A DNA stretch of 64,000 nt from NCBI GenBank assembly GCA_021234155.1, contig JAJEKV010000015.1, forward strand, positions 1 through 64,000. The letters run 5' to 3'. The notes beneath the pieces were generated by a model. That model was not told the DNA's origin, did no database searches, and saw only the letters and a list, made by a program, of their open reading frames with translations. The stretch is from Isoetes taiwanensis. Lineage: Eukaryota > Streptophyta > Lycopodiopsida > Isoetales > Isoetaceae. How positions within the stretch are numbered: position 1 is the stretch's first letter; each line of letters starts with the position of its first letter. The translations under genes were made by a program, and so were the position numbers. Below are positions 48,071 through 59,869 of this stretch, in pieces.

Positions 48071-48649
48071 GCTTTGTGTGGAATGTTGTTTGTCTTTTCT
48101 CGGGTTCTTTAGGTGTTTCACAGACTACAAGTGTGTTTTTTTACTACAAAAAGCCTAAAACATTTTGTAATGTGGAACGGGAAGAGGGAGTTGATTCCGG
48201 TGTAGCAGTAGAGTGAGTTTTTTTACTACAAAAAGCCTAAAACATTTTGTAATGTGGAATGGGAAGAGGGAGTCGATTCCGGTGTAGCAGGGCAGGCTGG
48301 CTACTGCCAGCAGCTGGGAATGCCTACCCGACTGCAGGTAGTATCCAGCTTGTCCTGCTGGAATCGACGACCTCGACCATTTCACAGTGTCAAGGTAAGG
48401 AGAAATCTTTGATTCTTCAGTTTTTCGCATATGGCTATGCTACAACGGTAGTTCAGGTAGGCTATGGCTTGAAGTTTAGGTTTAGGTAAGCTCGGCGATT
48501 CTACGGATTTCAAGTTTGAACAGAGTTCAGGTAAGCTCGGCTATGGCTTGGTGGTCAGGCTTGGAGTTCTACCACTATGGCGATGGCTGTGGCTATTGGA
48601 ATTCGTGGCGTTTCCCCTTTCCCCAATGCGGGGTAAAGCGAAGCGAGTA

Positions 48650-50173
48650 ATGGTTGTAAAAGGTCAAGCAAGAATGCTACATCAATTTTCCATTCTTGAT
48701 TGGAATGGTTGCTACGTGGCAAGCTATTATTGGCTGAAAAACAAGAAATAACACCAACTTACCTTGAGGTAAATAGCCATATATTTCTTCGTTAAGTTTT
48801 TAAATTTTCTAGTACCAAAGCCTATTTTTGTCGTGTTTAGGATCTCATTTTTGTGATTTGTATTCCGAAATATGTTTTACAGTACATTTTGTCCTCCTTT
48901 TTGGTGCATCTAATAACAATTTTCTTACAGGCAAGGTGGAAGCCAGAAATCTACGAGGGGCACCATCAAGATTACAAAAAAGCCACACCCACAGAAGAAC
49001 ATTGACACCGCTCTTGAGCCGGCTATTTATGATTGCACACAAACTCAGTGATTCGTGACAAGGGGCACAAGGAAAGTACAACACCATAAGGTTCTTGCAT
49101 GTCTGCAGAAGCCCTGGAAATAAGATATGCTGCAAGCGAGTTTGATTGCATGGGACAGATAAGGGACGTTTCCAAGACTGCTGACGAGTCCGAACAAGGT
49201 GGAAGGATCTCCTTTAAAACGTCACAAGGTTTCATTGTTCGTGAAGAAGCCTATTTCAAAATGTCTAGGGTGAAGCCTGACCCTTTGCACAAGTACATGG
49301 CTCACTACTCATATAAGGAAAAGCTTTCGCGTCTAATTGACAGGATTCGAAAGAGTCAAAGTGAAGACTTTGCCTACAGTGAATTAGAGCAGGAGGTGAT
49401 GTTGGATCAGAGGAAGGTAGTTTTTCTGAAGATGGGGATGTAAAAAGTTCTGAAGAGTCCAACGTTGTAAAACGGAAGAAGCCAAGAGGTACTATCGCGG
49501 CTAAGGAACCGAAGAAGAAGAAGACAATGGAATTGGTTGTGGCAGAAACTCAAAAAGCTATAAAAAACACCAAAAAGGCAATTAGGGCAAAGCACCAGGT
49601 GTGGCAATAAAAGAAGGTGGACAAAATGGCGGAAAGAATGGAAGAGATAAATCGGCTGATGTTTATGCAAGGAGTTACTTATCTGTCGGTGACTTATATG
49701 AAGCTGCCCCCAAAGAATGAAGTGGGAGAAATGCCACTTAAGGTTCGAAAAATTTATGCAGATCACTTGAGGAACCTGAAAGACAGAATTAGGAGCAACC
49801 CTAACGCTCACATGGCCCCCATTGTGGTGCTTGTGAACAGAACGCACTACACAAACCCACAAGGGTACGATAGAGAAAATGCCCACACGTACACGCATTA
49901 TATTTTGGGAGGAAACTATAGCTTCAAGGCAAGAAGACTCTTTGTACAAAGAGAAATACAATTCCGGATACCTTCTACGTTTCTGCGTGCGGTTTATTGT
50001 GGACTTACTGATGAAGAAGCTAAAATAGTGGCCAACATACAAATGCGGATAACGAGTACAAGCTCAATATGAGTTTTGTAGACAAGATCAGGTTCATGCA
50101 CAGTGAGTTCGTTGTCTTCAAGGAAAAGTATGATTTGAAGAAGCCTATAAACTCGTTAGAGCTTAAAGAAGCA
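48650..50173 (+). pseudogene. ParB-like half of a ParB/DNA-methyltransferase gene, copy C
   Basis: Best-preserved first half. A short exon (about 48,650-48,770, donor gag|gtaaat) is followed after ttcttacag (48,930) by a longer one. A helical N-terminal region reads EFDCMGQIRDVSKTADESEQ to SEDFAYSE, then comes an acidic linker (GSEEGSFSEDGDVKSSEES) and a basic stretch (KRKKPRG, KEPKKKKT; likely nuclear signal). The ParB-like domain (49,617-50,160) shows MAPIVVLVNRTHY, GGNYSFKARRL (nucleotide/DNA contact region) and GLTDEEAKIVANI, then after a one-base shift NADNEYKLNMSFVDK and FKEKYDLKKPINSLELKEA. ParB-like domains bind DNA and CTP and often accompany methyltransferases in bacterial mobile DNA. 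Breaks: a frame change near 49,390, a TAA at about 49,607 and the shift after ANI. Confidence 0.7.
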
Positions 50174-50303
50174 CTAGTAATGGTGCCCAGCGTTGCTGGG
50201 CATAAGTTGAGAGCCTGTAAATGCTTTGGGATGCAGTGAGAAAAGCCCTATCCCTTTCCCTTTCCCTTTTGCTCTATCCCACATTTCATTTTTTCTTTTT
50301 TCT

Positions 50304-50339
<36 letters not shown>

Positions 50340-51806
50340 CTCGTCTTTCTCACATGTTTCCTTGTTTTCCCATCCCTTTCCTTCCCCCTTCCCTGTTCCC
50401 GATAACCTTTTTCCCTTCCCTTTTGCTCCTTTCTCCACATTTTCCCTCTTCTCTTTTTTCTTTGCCCTTTTCCCTTCCCGTTTATCTTTTTTTATGCCTT
50501 CTCTGATCCCCACCCTTTTTCCATGTCTTCTCTTTTTCTCAACCTTTTACTCTTTCGCCCTTTTCCATGCCTATTTTCCCTTCTCTTTTCCTCCTTTTCC
50601 CACTCTTTTCCTCCTTTTTTTGTGTGCCCTTTTCCCTTCCATTTTTCTTTTTCCCCTCCCGTTTTCCATGCCCTTTTTACCTTCCCTTTTTCCATCTCCT
50701 CACCCTTTCCCTCTTTCCCTTTTCCATGTTCCCTTTTTCTCTTCCCCTTTTCCATTTTCCTCATTTTCTTTTTCCCGTGCCTCTCTCTCTTTCCCCCCTT
50801 TTCCATTCTTTTTTCTTTTCTATTTCCCTTTTCCCATGCCCTTTTTCCCACCCTTTTCTTCTTTCTATTTTTTCCGTGCTTCCTTTTCCTCCTTTTCCCA
50901 CCCTTTCCCTCTTCCCGTGCAATTTTCCCTTCTTTCAACCCTTCCTTTTTCTTTTCTCTTTTCCTTTCCTCTCCCTTTCCCTCCCCTCCATCACTCCCCT
51001 GCTTCCCTTTCCCTTTTTTCCCGTTTCCTTTTCTTGATGGATTTTTTTCTTTCCGTTTTCCTCCTTTGCCGATCCTTTTGCTGTGCACTTTTTCCCTTCC
51101 TTTCCTTTTCCTTTTCCCTTTTTCCATGCCTTTTGCACATTTGTTTTATTCTTTTATTTCCTATACCCATTTTCCTCTTTTCCCCACCCTTTCTCTCTTG
51201 CCCCTTTTCTTTTCCCTTTTTTCTTTTTTCCCTTTCTTCACCATTTTCCTCTTCCCTTTTCTCTCATGCCCTTCCCCCCTTCCCTTTTCTCGTTTTCCTC
51301 TTTCTTTTTCCTTGTGACCTTTACCTAGATTCCCTGTCCCCCTTTTCCCTTTCCTTTTTCTTTCTTCTCACTTTCCCTTTTTCTATGCCCCTTTTCTTTT
51401 CCCCTCTCCCCATCCTTTTCTTGTTCCCCCTTGTCCCTTCCCTTTTCCTCATTTTTCCAACCTTTCACTCTTCCCCTTTTCTTGATGCATTTTTTCCCTT
51501 CCCTTTCCCTCTCTTTTTTTTTCCCTTTTCCTATGCCATTTGTCCCTTTTCCTATGCCTTTTTCCTTTTTTCAACCTTTTCCTCTTCCCTTTTTTTTTTC
51601 ACGCCCTTTCCATTTACCTTTTCCACTTTATCTCTTCCTCCTTTCCTCGTGCCCTTTTCCCAGGTTCCCTTTCCCTTTTTCGTTTTCCATACCCTTTTCC
51701 CTTTTACCCTTTTTCCTTTTCCCCATGCCTTTTTGCCCTTCACATTCTCTCTTTCCAGTTCCCTTTTCCTTTTCCCCCTTTTCATTTACCCTTTCCCCTT
51801 AAGAGA
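50174..51806 (-). mobile_element. Pyrimidine-rich Helitron, copy C (complete)
   Basis: The 3' end is on the left: CTAG (50,174-50,177), spacer and hairpin GCCCAGC/GCTGGGC (50,185-50,201). The 5' end is on the right: TCTCTTAAGG on the minus strand, ending at 51,806. Flanking bases are A (50,173) and T (51,807), as Helitrons require. 1,633 bp, almost all CCTTTTCC-type low complexity, with no gene. Removing it joins LELKEA to a short exon end before a GTAAGT donor, so it landed in an exon. Confidence 0.75.
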
Positions 51807-54170
51807 TCGAAGCATGACCAATCACAGTGTTGGTAAGTCGTGCAATAAATCTAGTCCTTCGGATGCATCTAGATGATCTCGGCCATTTAAATTAGGGCTC
51901 GATGCACTACACACTTACGGTATAACATTATAATATAAGATGCGCTCTAGAGTGTTGCTTTAAGTACGACGAAGCCAATAAAAGAACGTCACTTATTAGC
52001 CAAGACAATTTGTTTCAGTTGGCATTCAGAGAGGGCCGGGCACGTCCACTGATTCCTATGTTTTGTATTCCAGAATACGTGTTACAACTAATTGAAGGTC
52101 GTTTGCAGATATGGGAGCTTTAAAATAAAATTTTTACCACGTTTGAGCGCGGGAAACTAAAGAGCAAGGGAAAAGTTTGAGAGAAAAAGAAATGCTTGGA
52201 CGTCCTTAAAAAGAAATGACAATTACTGTCTGAGAGAGATACAGGCTTTACGGACTTCAACCTACTAGAAAGGCTTCTCCAAAAGGTGGTGGACAAGGAG
52301 TTCACATTAGAGGAGATGTCTAAAAAGTTGCACAAGTAAGTTTCCTCATTGTGTGTTTGTTTTGCATCTTTACGTTTTTTAAAGCGTGCGTTAGACGACT
52401 GGACAAAGTGTATTCTGGACTACACCTCCGCTGTGCTTACAATGCAGATGTGTATTTCGGAATACACCTCCGAAACATGAAAGAATCAAATTGTATTTTC
52501 TATTACGCTCCGCTTCTTTTGAACTGCGAATGTGTAGTCTAGTATACACTTTTCTACTTGCGTTTAACAAGCCGTATTCTAGAATACATCTGGCAACTCT
52601 TTCTGGAGCATTGTTGTTGGTTTTTAGAATTTTTTTTTAATCATACCTATTTTTCCTTCTGTGTTGCAGCCAGAAGAACGTAATTACATGCCAATCATGT
52701 TTGATGGAACAACTAAATGTAGAAAGCTAAGACAGGCGCAGGGAACTTTACCCAGTAGCTACTTCTGACGAGTGCGTCATTCAATACTCTCCGAATTTTG
52801 AAGGTTGGGTAAGCTTGTTAATGTTTTTTTTGTTTGAGATAACTCTTCTAACATTCCACCTCTTCTCAGACCAAAAAAAAATAAATAAAAAAAAGGGACG
52901 TTCCTGAGGGCTTCATGCCTTGTGAGGCTTGCACGTGAAGAAAGAAATCTAGCAGAGAGAAGGACGATGGAAGTGGGAGAATCAGACTATGAACAGTTCA
53001 CCATGTTCGACCAGAACAATTTGTTCTCTGTCATTCATAGTGACTGCACAAAACTGGTGGGGTGTAAGAAGCCACAGGATTTTACACTCGTCATTGCTGA
53101 TATTCCTTATAGCTTTAAAATTAAAGGCAGTCGTTATGAAGATCGGGCATTCAAGAACACTGAGTTCAACGACTTCATCGACGACATGCAGAAGATAACA
53201 ACAGCTAAGCATTGGAGGCTGGTTGTTTTTTTATTCCAGTATGCAAGCTCGCCTCGTTAAGGCCAGCTTCAAAAAGAATTTTGGATCCCCCGATCAAGCG
53301 GGCTATGAGAATTTGATTTGATAAGTTTCCTATTCTGGAATACATTATTTTTATTGTGTGGTTGTGTTTTTACCTTGTAGTTGTATTTTACTACAAGTAC
53401 TTTTTGTCTTTTTTTCTTTTATTCTGGAATAGGAAGGGTCAAATATTTTTACTTCTTCTTAGCATTTGTCCTTCTTACTTACTGGACTTTGTCCTTAGGT
53501 ACAAAACCAACATCAACTACCATGCTGGAGGCCCCAGCTTATTGAGCAAGGTGGAATACCTTCACGTTGCTTACTGGAGCTTCGATGGCAAGAGGGTTAT
53601 GGAGGACTTTAACACTGTTGGTTGTTCGGACTTCTCCAATGTTTTGGAGTTTCCAGCAGTGTTGCAGAAGCTGCAAGACCCAACTACACAGGGCAGAATT
53701 GTAAATCATTACCAGAAGCCCCAAAAGCTTATCAACCATCTCATTGACATGTTTTTATGCCAAGGAGTTTGGGTACTCGATGCTTTCTCGGGCTCAGGTA
53801 CTACCATAGCCTGTGCATAAGAAGGGCCGCAATTGTGTGGCTGTGAATATAGACAAGGAAATTGTTAACTTCATAATGATGAGATTGGCTGCCTTACCTA
53901 CTCTACCATACGAGAATACTTGGGCGTCAAGTCTTCGTCTGAGTTTGTGAAGATGACATCTTCAGAGGTACAGCCTCCATTCACAAGCTCTGTAGATGAT
54001 GAGGTCACTTTTACAGACCTGAAAGAGGTAGCTCTAGTTGTCCTTCGTGAAGAAACAGTGCCTATTAAGTCACCCCCAAGGGTGCATACTGCAGAAAAGG
54101 ATAAGCCTGCATCCAAGGCAATAACAACTGTTCAATGTTTTATTGTTGACTTCTCTATTTGTTGAACATA
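51807..54170 (+). pseudogene. DNA N4/N6-methyltransferase half of the ParB/methyltransferase gene
   Basis: Exons: an exon end before GTAAGT (donor 51,833); 52,019 to about 52,335 (LAFREGRARPLIPMFCIPEY, later TGFTDFNLLERLLQKVVDKE); about 52,672-52,810 (KNVITCQSCLMEQL); about 52,890-53,310; and about 53,500 on. Introns are mostly GT...AG. Methyltransferase motifs occur in the beta order: motif IV ADIPYSF (usual D/N/S-P-P-Y), then QKPQKLINHLI (motif X type), VLDAFSGSGTT (motif I, AdoMet binding) and GRNCVAVNIDKE (motif II/III). CQSC and CEAC pairs may form a zinc site. Breaks are mostly single bases: one extra T near 53,225, one extra T at 53,817, and a TAA or TAG elsewhere. This is the PF01555-type fold that makes N4-methylcytosine or N6-methyladenine; which one cannot be told. 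Confidence 0.75.
52065..53431. promoter_or_regulatory. Dispersed GTATTC..GAATAC palindromes in the methyltransferase gene
   Basis: Copies at 52,065-52,078 (exonic, GTATTCCAGAATAC), 52,404-52,425, 52,450-52,467 (GTGTATTTCGGAATACAC), 52,574-52,587 (GTATTCTAGAATAC), 53,331-53,342 and 53,420-53,431. All but one are in introns. Same core as the upstream clusters. Confidence 0.55.
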
Positions 54171-54275
54171 ATTTTAATGTTGATGTTTGCACGTAATCTT
54201 ATCTACAAATCATTATCTACTTTCGCAATGAAAAGCTAGACAACGACAAATTATTGCAGCTCAAATTTGTATTCC
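54130..54275 (+). repeat. Methyltransferase 3' flank, shared with the Helitron end at 590-738
   Basis: From ttttattgttgacttctc to ctcaaatttgtatt the two are nearly identical. Here the similarity stops before the terminal hairpin, so this copy lacks its Helitron terminus. Confidence 0.8.
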
Positions 54276-54501
54276 TCAAATTTGTTCTATAGAAAATGTG
54301 GGCAACATGCCTTTGATAAAGGTCCTAACCGTATTAGTATAATGTTGGCAAGATGCCATTGATCCCTTCGAGATCCAACACAAACCATTAACATCCAACA
54401 TATAAAAATTAAAAACAACCAACACATAATAACCATTGACATTAACAACCAACACATAACTACCATTGACATTAATTAACACAACCATTGGGTCCAACAC
54501 A

Positions 54502-54833
54502 TTTAAATTAAAATCCCCCTTAAACCCCCTTTGGTTTGGGTGCATATTCACACGGGGGGTGACTCCGGGCAACGAGAGTTGTTGGATAGGCATATTCACC
54601 CTTTATTCTTTAATCTACACGTCGCATAAAGTTCCTCGTTTTTGTGGGGTATGTTAGTATGGAATTTGCTATCTTGTATAACAAGATTTGCAAAATACTA
54701 TAAGATTTGAGGTAATATACTATATGGTGTTAATTTTATGCGTGCAAAATATAATTATAGGGGCTCGCTGCCCCTCGTCACCCGTGTGAATATGCACCCA
54801 AACCAAAGGGGGTTTGAAGGGGATTTAATTTAA
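54502..54833. mobile_element. Foldback/MITE-like inverted repeat
   Basis: Two arms of about 58 bp, 54,502-54,562 and 54,777-54,833, are inverted copies. Each contains ccccctttggtttgggtgca in one direction or its complement. They are separated by about 215 bp. Short accattgacatta and taatgtaatggttta words flank the arms in inverted fashion. Confidence 0.75.
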
Positions 54834-54839
54834 AAGGTA

Positions 54840-57080
54840 ATGTAATGGTTTAATGTAATGGTTTAATTTAATTTAATATAATGGTTTTGTTATAGGTTAA
54901 AATTGGGCCCTTAGGGCCCCTAACAAAATCAAACATAGGTAGACTTTAAGGTTTTATATATTAATTACTAAGAAGCTTGGATATTCTAGTGAACACATGT
55001 ATAAGAGGCGTGGTTCATGCTAGAACATGGATTAGTTCAAGAGGAACATGCAATTTGTCGGATATAAAGATAGCAAGAATATATTTAACATTGAGCTATG
55101 AGTGTATGACAAAATATTGGTTAACATATCTTTTGAAAAGCCTCCAAATCCAAGCTAGCTATTGTGGTGAGCATATGAGTGTAGGAACATCTAATACAAT
55201 CCACCATAATAATCATGGTAGAATGGGAGTTGCATTTCTTATTCCCAAAAATATGAAATATATTTGCTTATCCATATCCCAATTCAAATTGACGAGAGAC
55301 ATGAAATGCAAGCATATAAGGTGAAAAGCTTTCTTGAAACTTGATCTTTGCGACAATGGATTAATGCTTCGAAAGTGGAAATACGATAACTCGGGATAGA
55401 GGAATTCTCTTGGTGAAACATTCTATCGATGTATTTGAAAGAAACCGGTTCCTCCCTCTTCCAAATTCTTCCCTATGCACATTGTTAGGCGAATCCTTCC
55501 ATAAAAGCTGGAGTCAAGGATTTTTGTGCATTTGGCGGCCGAAGCAAATTACAAATCTTACAGGACCCGGCAACATAAGAGGCGACCTTCCATTGTGAGA
55601 GAAATCATTTATCGAGGAGAAGCAAATGATCTACTAAGTTGGAATAGTGCGTTAATTCCTCATTCTACAATTTTGATTCCGTGAAAAACAATGCTAGGAT
55701 TGAGCTTGGAAAAAAAATTCAAAGAACAAGCTAAAGGTTATTCGCGAGGAAGGCCATTACAGCGTTGGCTTGCATAGTCATAGCCATATATGACTATATA
55801 TATAGCAAAGAAAAGATTGAAGAATAGATCAAGGAAAGAAAGCCAAGCAAAAAGTATCATTTTTTCAAAGGCGAGCCAACTAGATGCGCAAAGATTTCTA
55901 CCGACTCTACAAAAAAGGAAGGTTGAAGCAAAAAATGAGAGCAAGCTCCACTACCGACAGCGAGCCAAGGGCGACCCTAATCCAATCTTTGTTACCAAGC
56001 ATCTCGAGGCCATGAAGGGTAGCATGAATGTAGAACTCAAAATCTTGTGCAAGGTACATCAAAGCAAACATTGTGAAGCTTGTCGGGCTATGCATCGGTG
56101 GCCTGAAGAATTTTACCTTGTTTCTGAGTTTGCCCAAAAAGCGGATCATTTTGTGATTGGGTGGGGACCGGGGTCTCCGGCACCAAAAGCGAAGAGGGTC
56201 TAGTCGACAACATCGAACTAAGTCCTAAAGTCTTAGATTGGGACGAGAAGGATGATGATTGCTCAAGATATTGCCAAGATTATCGGATTTATGGCGATCT
56301 ACGTTTTCTGTTTTTAGGCGGGGGCCTAGGAAGAAGAAATGGGAATAAATGGGAAAGAGGGAGAAGAAGAGCAAGAAGCCACTTTGTAGTTGCTGTTGGC
56401 TGCCTCCCAATCCGCTAACCTGCAAAAAAAAAAAAGGAGAGAAAAATGGATAGGAGGAGAGTGGAGTCACGGCCTACGCCTGCCTATTGCGAATCTATCT
56501 TGCCAAAAGCTCTCTCTGCCAAGCAAGAAATGGGAAGGAAGGAGAGAAGAAGAAGGAAGTTCGCCAAGAAGACGTCACCATAGCCGCCAGAAAAAAGAAA
56601 AATTCCCCTCTCCATTCGAAGCCATAGCGAGGAGAAAATTGCCGGAAATGGTCCTGTAAATCCCCTTCACGCCACGAACCCTAAAGTCGAACCCTAGAGT
56701 TGAATGCCTCGTTGCTTGCATGGCCTTCATAAAATTAAAAACATGCAAGCCAAAACTATTGCAAAACCATAGATAAAATGCCATTCAAATATGAGAATCC
56801 AGTGTGCACTCTAGATATACTGATTAGTATGCCTCATGCAATACGCCCATGAAATCATATAAAAACCATGCCAAAAAGCGTATAAAATCACAAAAAAAAC
56901 CCCCCTGTTATAATGCTACATATTCTCGTATTAGAGTGTCCTTAAGCATTAGATACTAAAGATTAAGTTTACCATGGACAAGTAGGTTGTACAACACAAA
57001 ATGGTAAAGCATGCCAAAGAATAAAGCCCATGTGAAGTTATGAAACAACTTTTTTCTCTTCAAATATGGAGGTACCCCAG
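54840..57080. other. Region without recognised genes
   Basis: A plus frame of 137 aa (55,790-56,203) is Lys/Arg-rich and reads partly protein-like (HCEACRAMHRWPEEFYLVSEF) but matches no family I know. 56,330-56,600 is purine-rich. No ends of mobile elements are visible. Confidence 0.4.
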
Positions 57081-57084
57081 GAAA

Positions 57085-57089
57085 AAAGA

Positions 57090-57133
<44 letters not shown>

Positions 57134-57134
57134 T
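57085..57134. repeat. (GATA)n microsatellite
   Basis: About eleven gata/taga units in a row, followed by a T run. It sits 37 bp outside the Helitron 3' end at 57,171. Confidence 0.95.
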
Positions 57135-57170
57135 ATTTTTTTTTTTTTGAAGAACGTGATTTACTTCATA

Positions 57171-57215
57171 CTAGTAACGGTGCCCGGCGTTGCCGGGCAT
57201 AAATACAATATTATG
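57171..57215 (-). mobile_element. Helitron 3' end, minus strand
   Basis: CTAG (57,171-57,174), then the hairpin GCCCGGC/GCCGGGC (57,182-57,198). The flanking base on the 3' side is T on the minus strand. Relative to the other copies both stem positions changed together (A-T to G-C), which keeps the hairpin. The element extends to the right; its 5' end is not certain. Confidence 0.75.
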
Positions 57216-59860
57216 TAGTTAGCCATGCAATTGTAGACAACTATTCAGCATCTTAATAAGTTTTGAAGTAAAATGGAGAAGGGGATGATGTTAGATTATG
57301 GAATTTTTTATATTCTCAATTTGGTAGACATTGACATTATAATTGCTCCTAAATATGTCATATCATAAGATTTATAGAAAGGAAGGCATGGCACTTGGTA
57401 AATATAATACATATTTGATCTATCAACTTTATGCAAATAATATTTCACATGTTGGCTTGCACCTCTTAGGGTCGAGACATACTTGGTCCATGCTATACCA
57501 TGAAAACAAAAAAGGATATTGAAGTCCCATTGTAATATAGGATTTATCTTCAAGCTCTAAGGAAAGTAGAAGGTTGAGGACATAATACAAACGTGATAAC
57601 TATACACAGACGTGTAAATAATAATTTCAATGCTTCATTTGTGCTCATGCTTAGTATTCCACTTGGAGTAGTTTTTTGTATACTCTCATACTTCATAAAA
57701 AGGAATATAGTACGTATCCATTCTTTTCCAATTTTTTACTTCTTGATGCTTGTATAGGTGATTATGAAGCTTGAAATTCCTCCAAGGGGTCTTATATTAT
57801 TATTACTTGATGATATTTTGTATAATAACCATTGGCTTACATTGGCCAAATAAAAATTAAAGGGTTTTTCTTTTAGCCATGCTATCAATTGGTATTGTCA
57901 ATTAGGAGTTGTTTGTAGGAGTCGTTAGAAGGGAGGACCACGCACCAAATTCTTGATTGGTCAAACATAGATTGTTTGTGTAGTTTTTGAAGTCTCTATC
58001 GAATTCACTCTGCATAATTTGCATTGGAACATATTATGGTTGTTCAGGTCTATACACTATTTCAAACTATGCATGCTATTCTATATGTTCGAATATTAGC
58101 TTAGCGATATCATATTATTCTTGATAAGGATGGAATGGTCTTTTGCATGGCCATTGGAGGTTATATGAATGGACAAAAAGCCAACTACATAGGAGGAATA
58201 TGCAGAAAATCTCTTTGTTGCTGAAAATAATGTGTCTCTGTTGCACCTCTCTTATAAGTTAGTGTATAAACATGGCTCAATTTCAATTAACCATATGAGG
58301 CTCCATGCACTCTGACTAAAAAGAAGCTTTGCTTTTGATCACAAGCCTTCCTCGGAATGTCCTTCAAATCTGCCATGAGATCATTCTGTTCCACGTTCTA
58401 GTTCAAAGAACTCCTTTCTTTCCCAGTGGGCCTAGTGCTTGCTCATTCACGGGGGTTTATCGTTAAGCGGCGCAAGAAATATTATATTTCTTAGTAAGGG
58501 CTAAATAGCTATTCGCAATACAACACCCATTATATTTTCACGTTAGTCCTCTAGTCCCTGTTTTTTGTCACCACTTCAATTGATTTGGTTAGCTGACTCC
58601 AAGTAGATAGATCAAAGATTCCTTACACTATTTGCATGCAATCAACGTGTGTTCTGATGGGGTGACTTATCTTAAATAGGCCCTGTAAAGATATCACTAT
58701 GCTTCTTGCTGGCTGACAAATCAAAAAATGAGAAAATTGTAATTTCTATATGGCTTCCCCACACTGCTGTATCTACAATTGTATTTGACCTGCACAAATT
58801 ACATTCTGTGATCTAACTTACATAAACTTGCCCAATATAAACGTGCATGGCTTCTGGAGCATTGAGAACCTTTGGAAGTGACCACTTTAGAGCTCTGTAC
58901 ACTCTCATAAAATTTGCACAAAGCGAGAATCTGGACATAAAAATATAAAAATCCACAAATTTGTTAAGAGATACATACCTGTTGGCTATCAACTTGGGTA
59001 GCTTTATTAAGAACTCCTCGAATTTTATCTTCATGACCACGTAGAGATACAATAACCCATTTGAAATGTCAAGTTTATGTGGATCAAAAGGCAGTAGAAT
59101 GAGATCACATTTTATTGCAAACCATCCTGTAACGCCTGTAGATTTGTAGCTTCTTTATGTCCATTGTTTTTCACCAGACAATACACCAAGTGTATCAACC
59201 AAAGTAACATGCTCTAACAACTGTCCAGAGAAATTCCCTTATTTTGCTTAAACCAAGAAATTCCCCTATTTAACTTAAACCGAACATTTGCACATTTTAA
59301 ATTGGTTCCTTGTAGGATGTGGCATCTGACAACACTCAAATTTGGAGAGAAAGGATGTTCCAAATCTTACAATGATACCATGGGTAATTTCCTGAATTGC
59401 ATTCCTACGATGGAATGCATTAATGCAAAAGATCGCTTGCAAACGAATCTGCATAGACAGCAATATCCCATCATTCTAGCCAGTTGCAAGTGAGATAAAA
59501 TGGTGTGATAAATATAAGCAAGGATGATTGTCTCAGATATTCTTCCAGCTGAATATACCTTACAATCTTTGTTGCCACATCTCTGTGCAAAAATGATTGA
59601 CTTCATTTAGGTAATAGGTTAGAAGACCTAGCTGCCAATTTCTAAATCTGGAATTCAATTTCGTCTTTCAGATGGACAATTTTCCCCAGATGTTATTTTT
59701 ATTTATACAAATCATGGAGATAGTCATATAGTTCCATTCTTGAAATACTGGTAAGAGACAGAAACCATTTTCCATTGCTGCCACATCTCAAGACATAATT
59801 TAATATGAAATGCAAGAATTTCTTAACCATGTGCTCTATATAGTGAATCAACAATACGTG
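57216..59860. other. Helitron interior or spacer, no gene recognised
   Basis: AT-rich, with short open frames only and no recognisable protein motif. Confidence 0.4.
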
Positions 59861-59869
59861 TCTGAATGA

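Larger units (their letters stand above)
25080..52006. repeat. Tandem unit copy C (with two large insertions)
   Basis: Third copy, ending at cttattagccaagac (52,006), where it continues into the intron and methyltransferase exons instead of jumping back. Without the 2.7 kb and 16.8 kb inserts it is about 7.4 kb. It lacks the hAT-like MITE. Confidence 0.85.

Noticed and set aside
50221-51876. 551-aa frame, the longest in the window
   Set aside because: A run of F, P, S and L over the Helitron body with no domain; its length comes from a lack of stop codons in pyrimidine-rich DNA.
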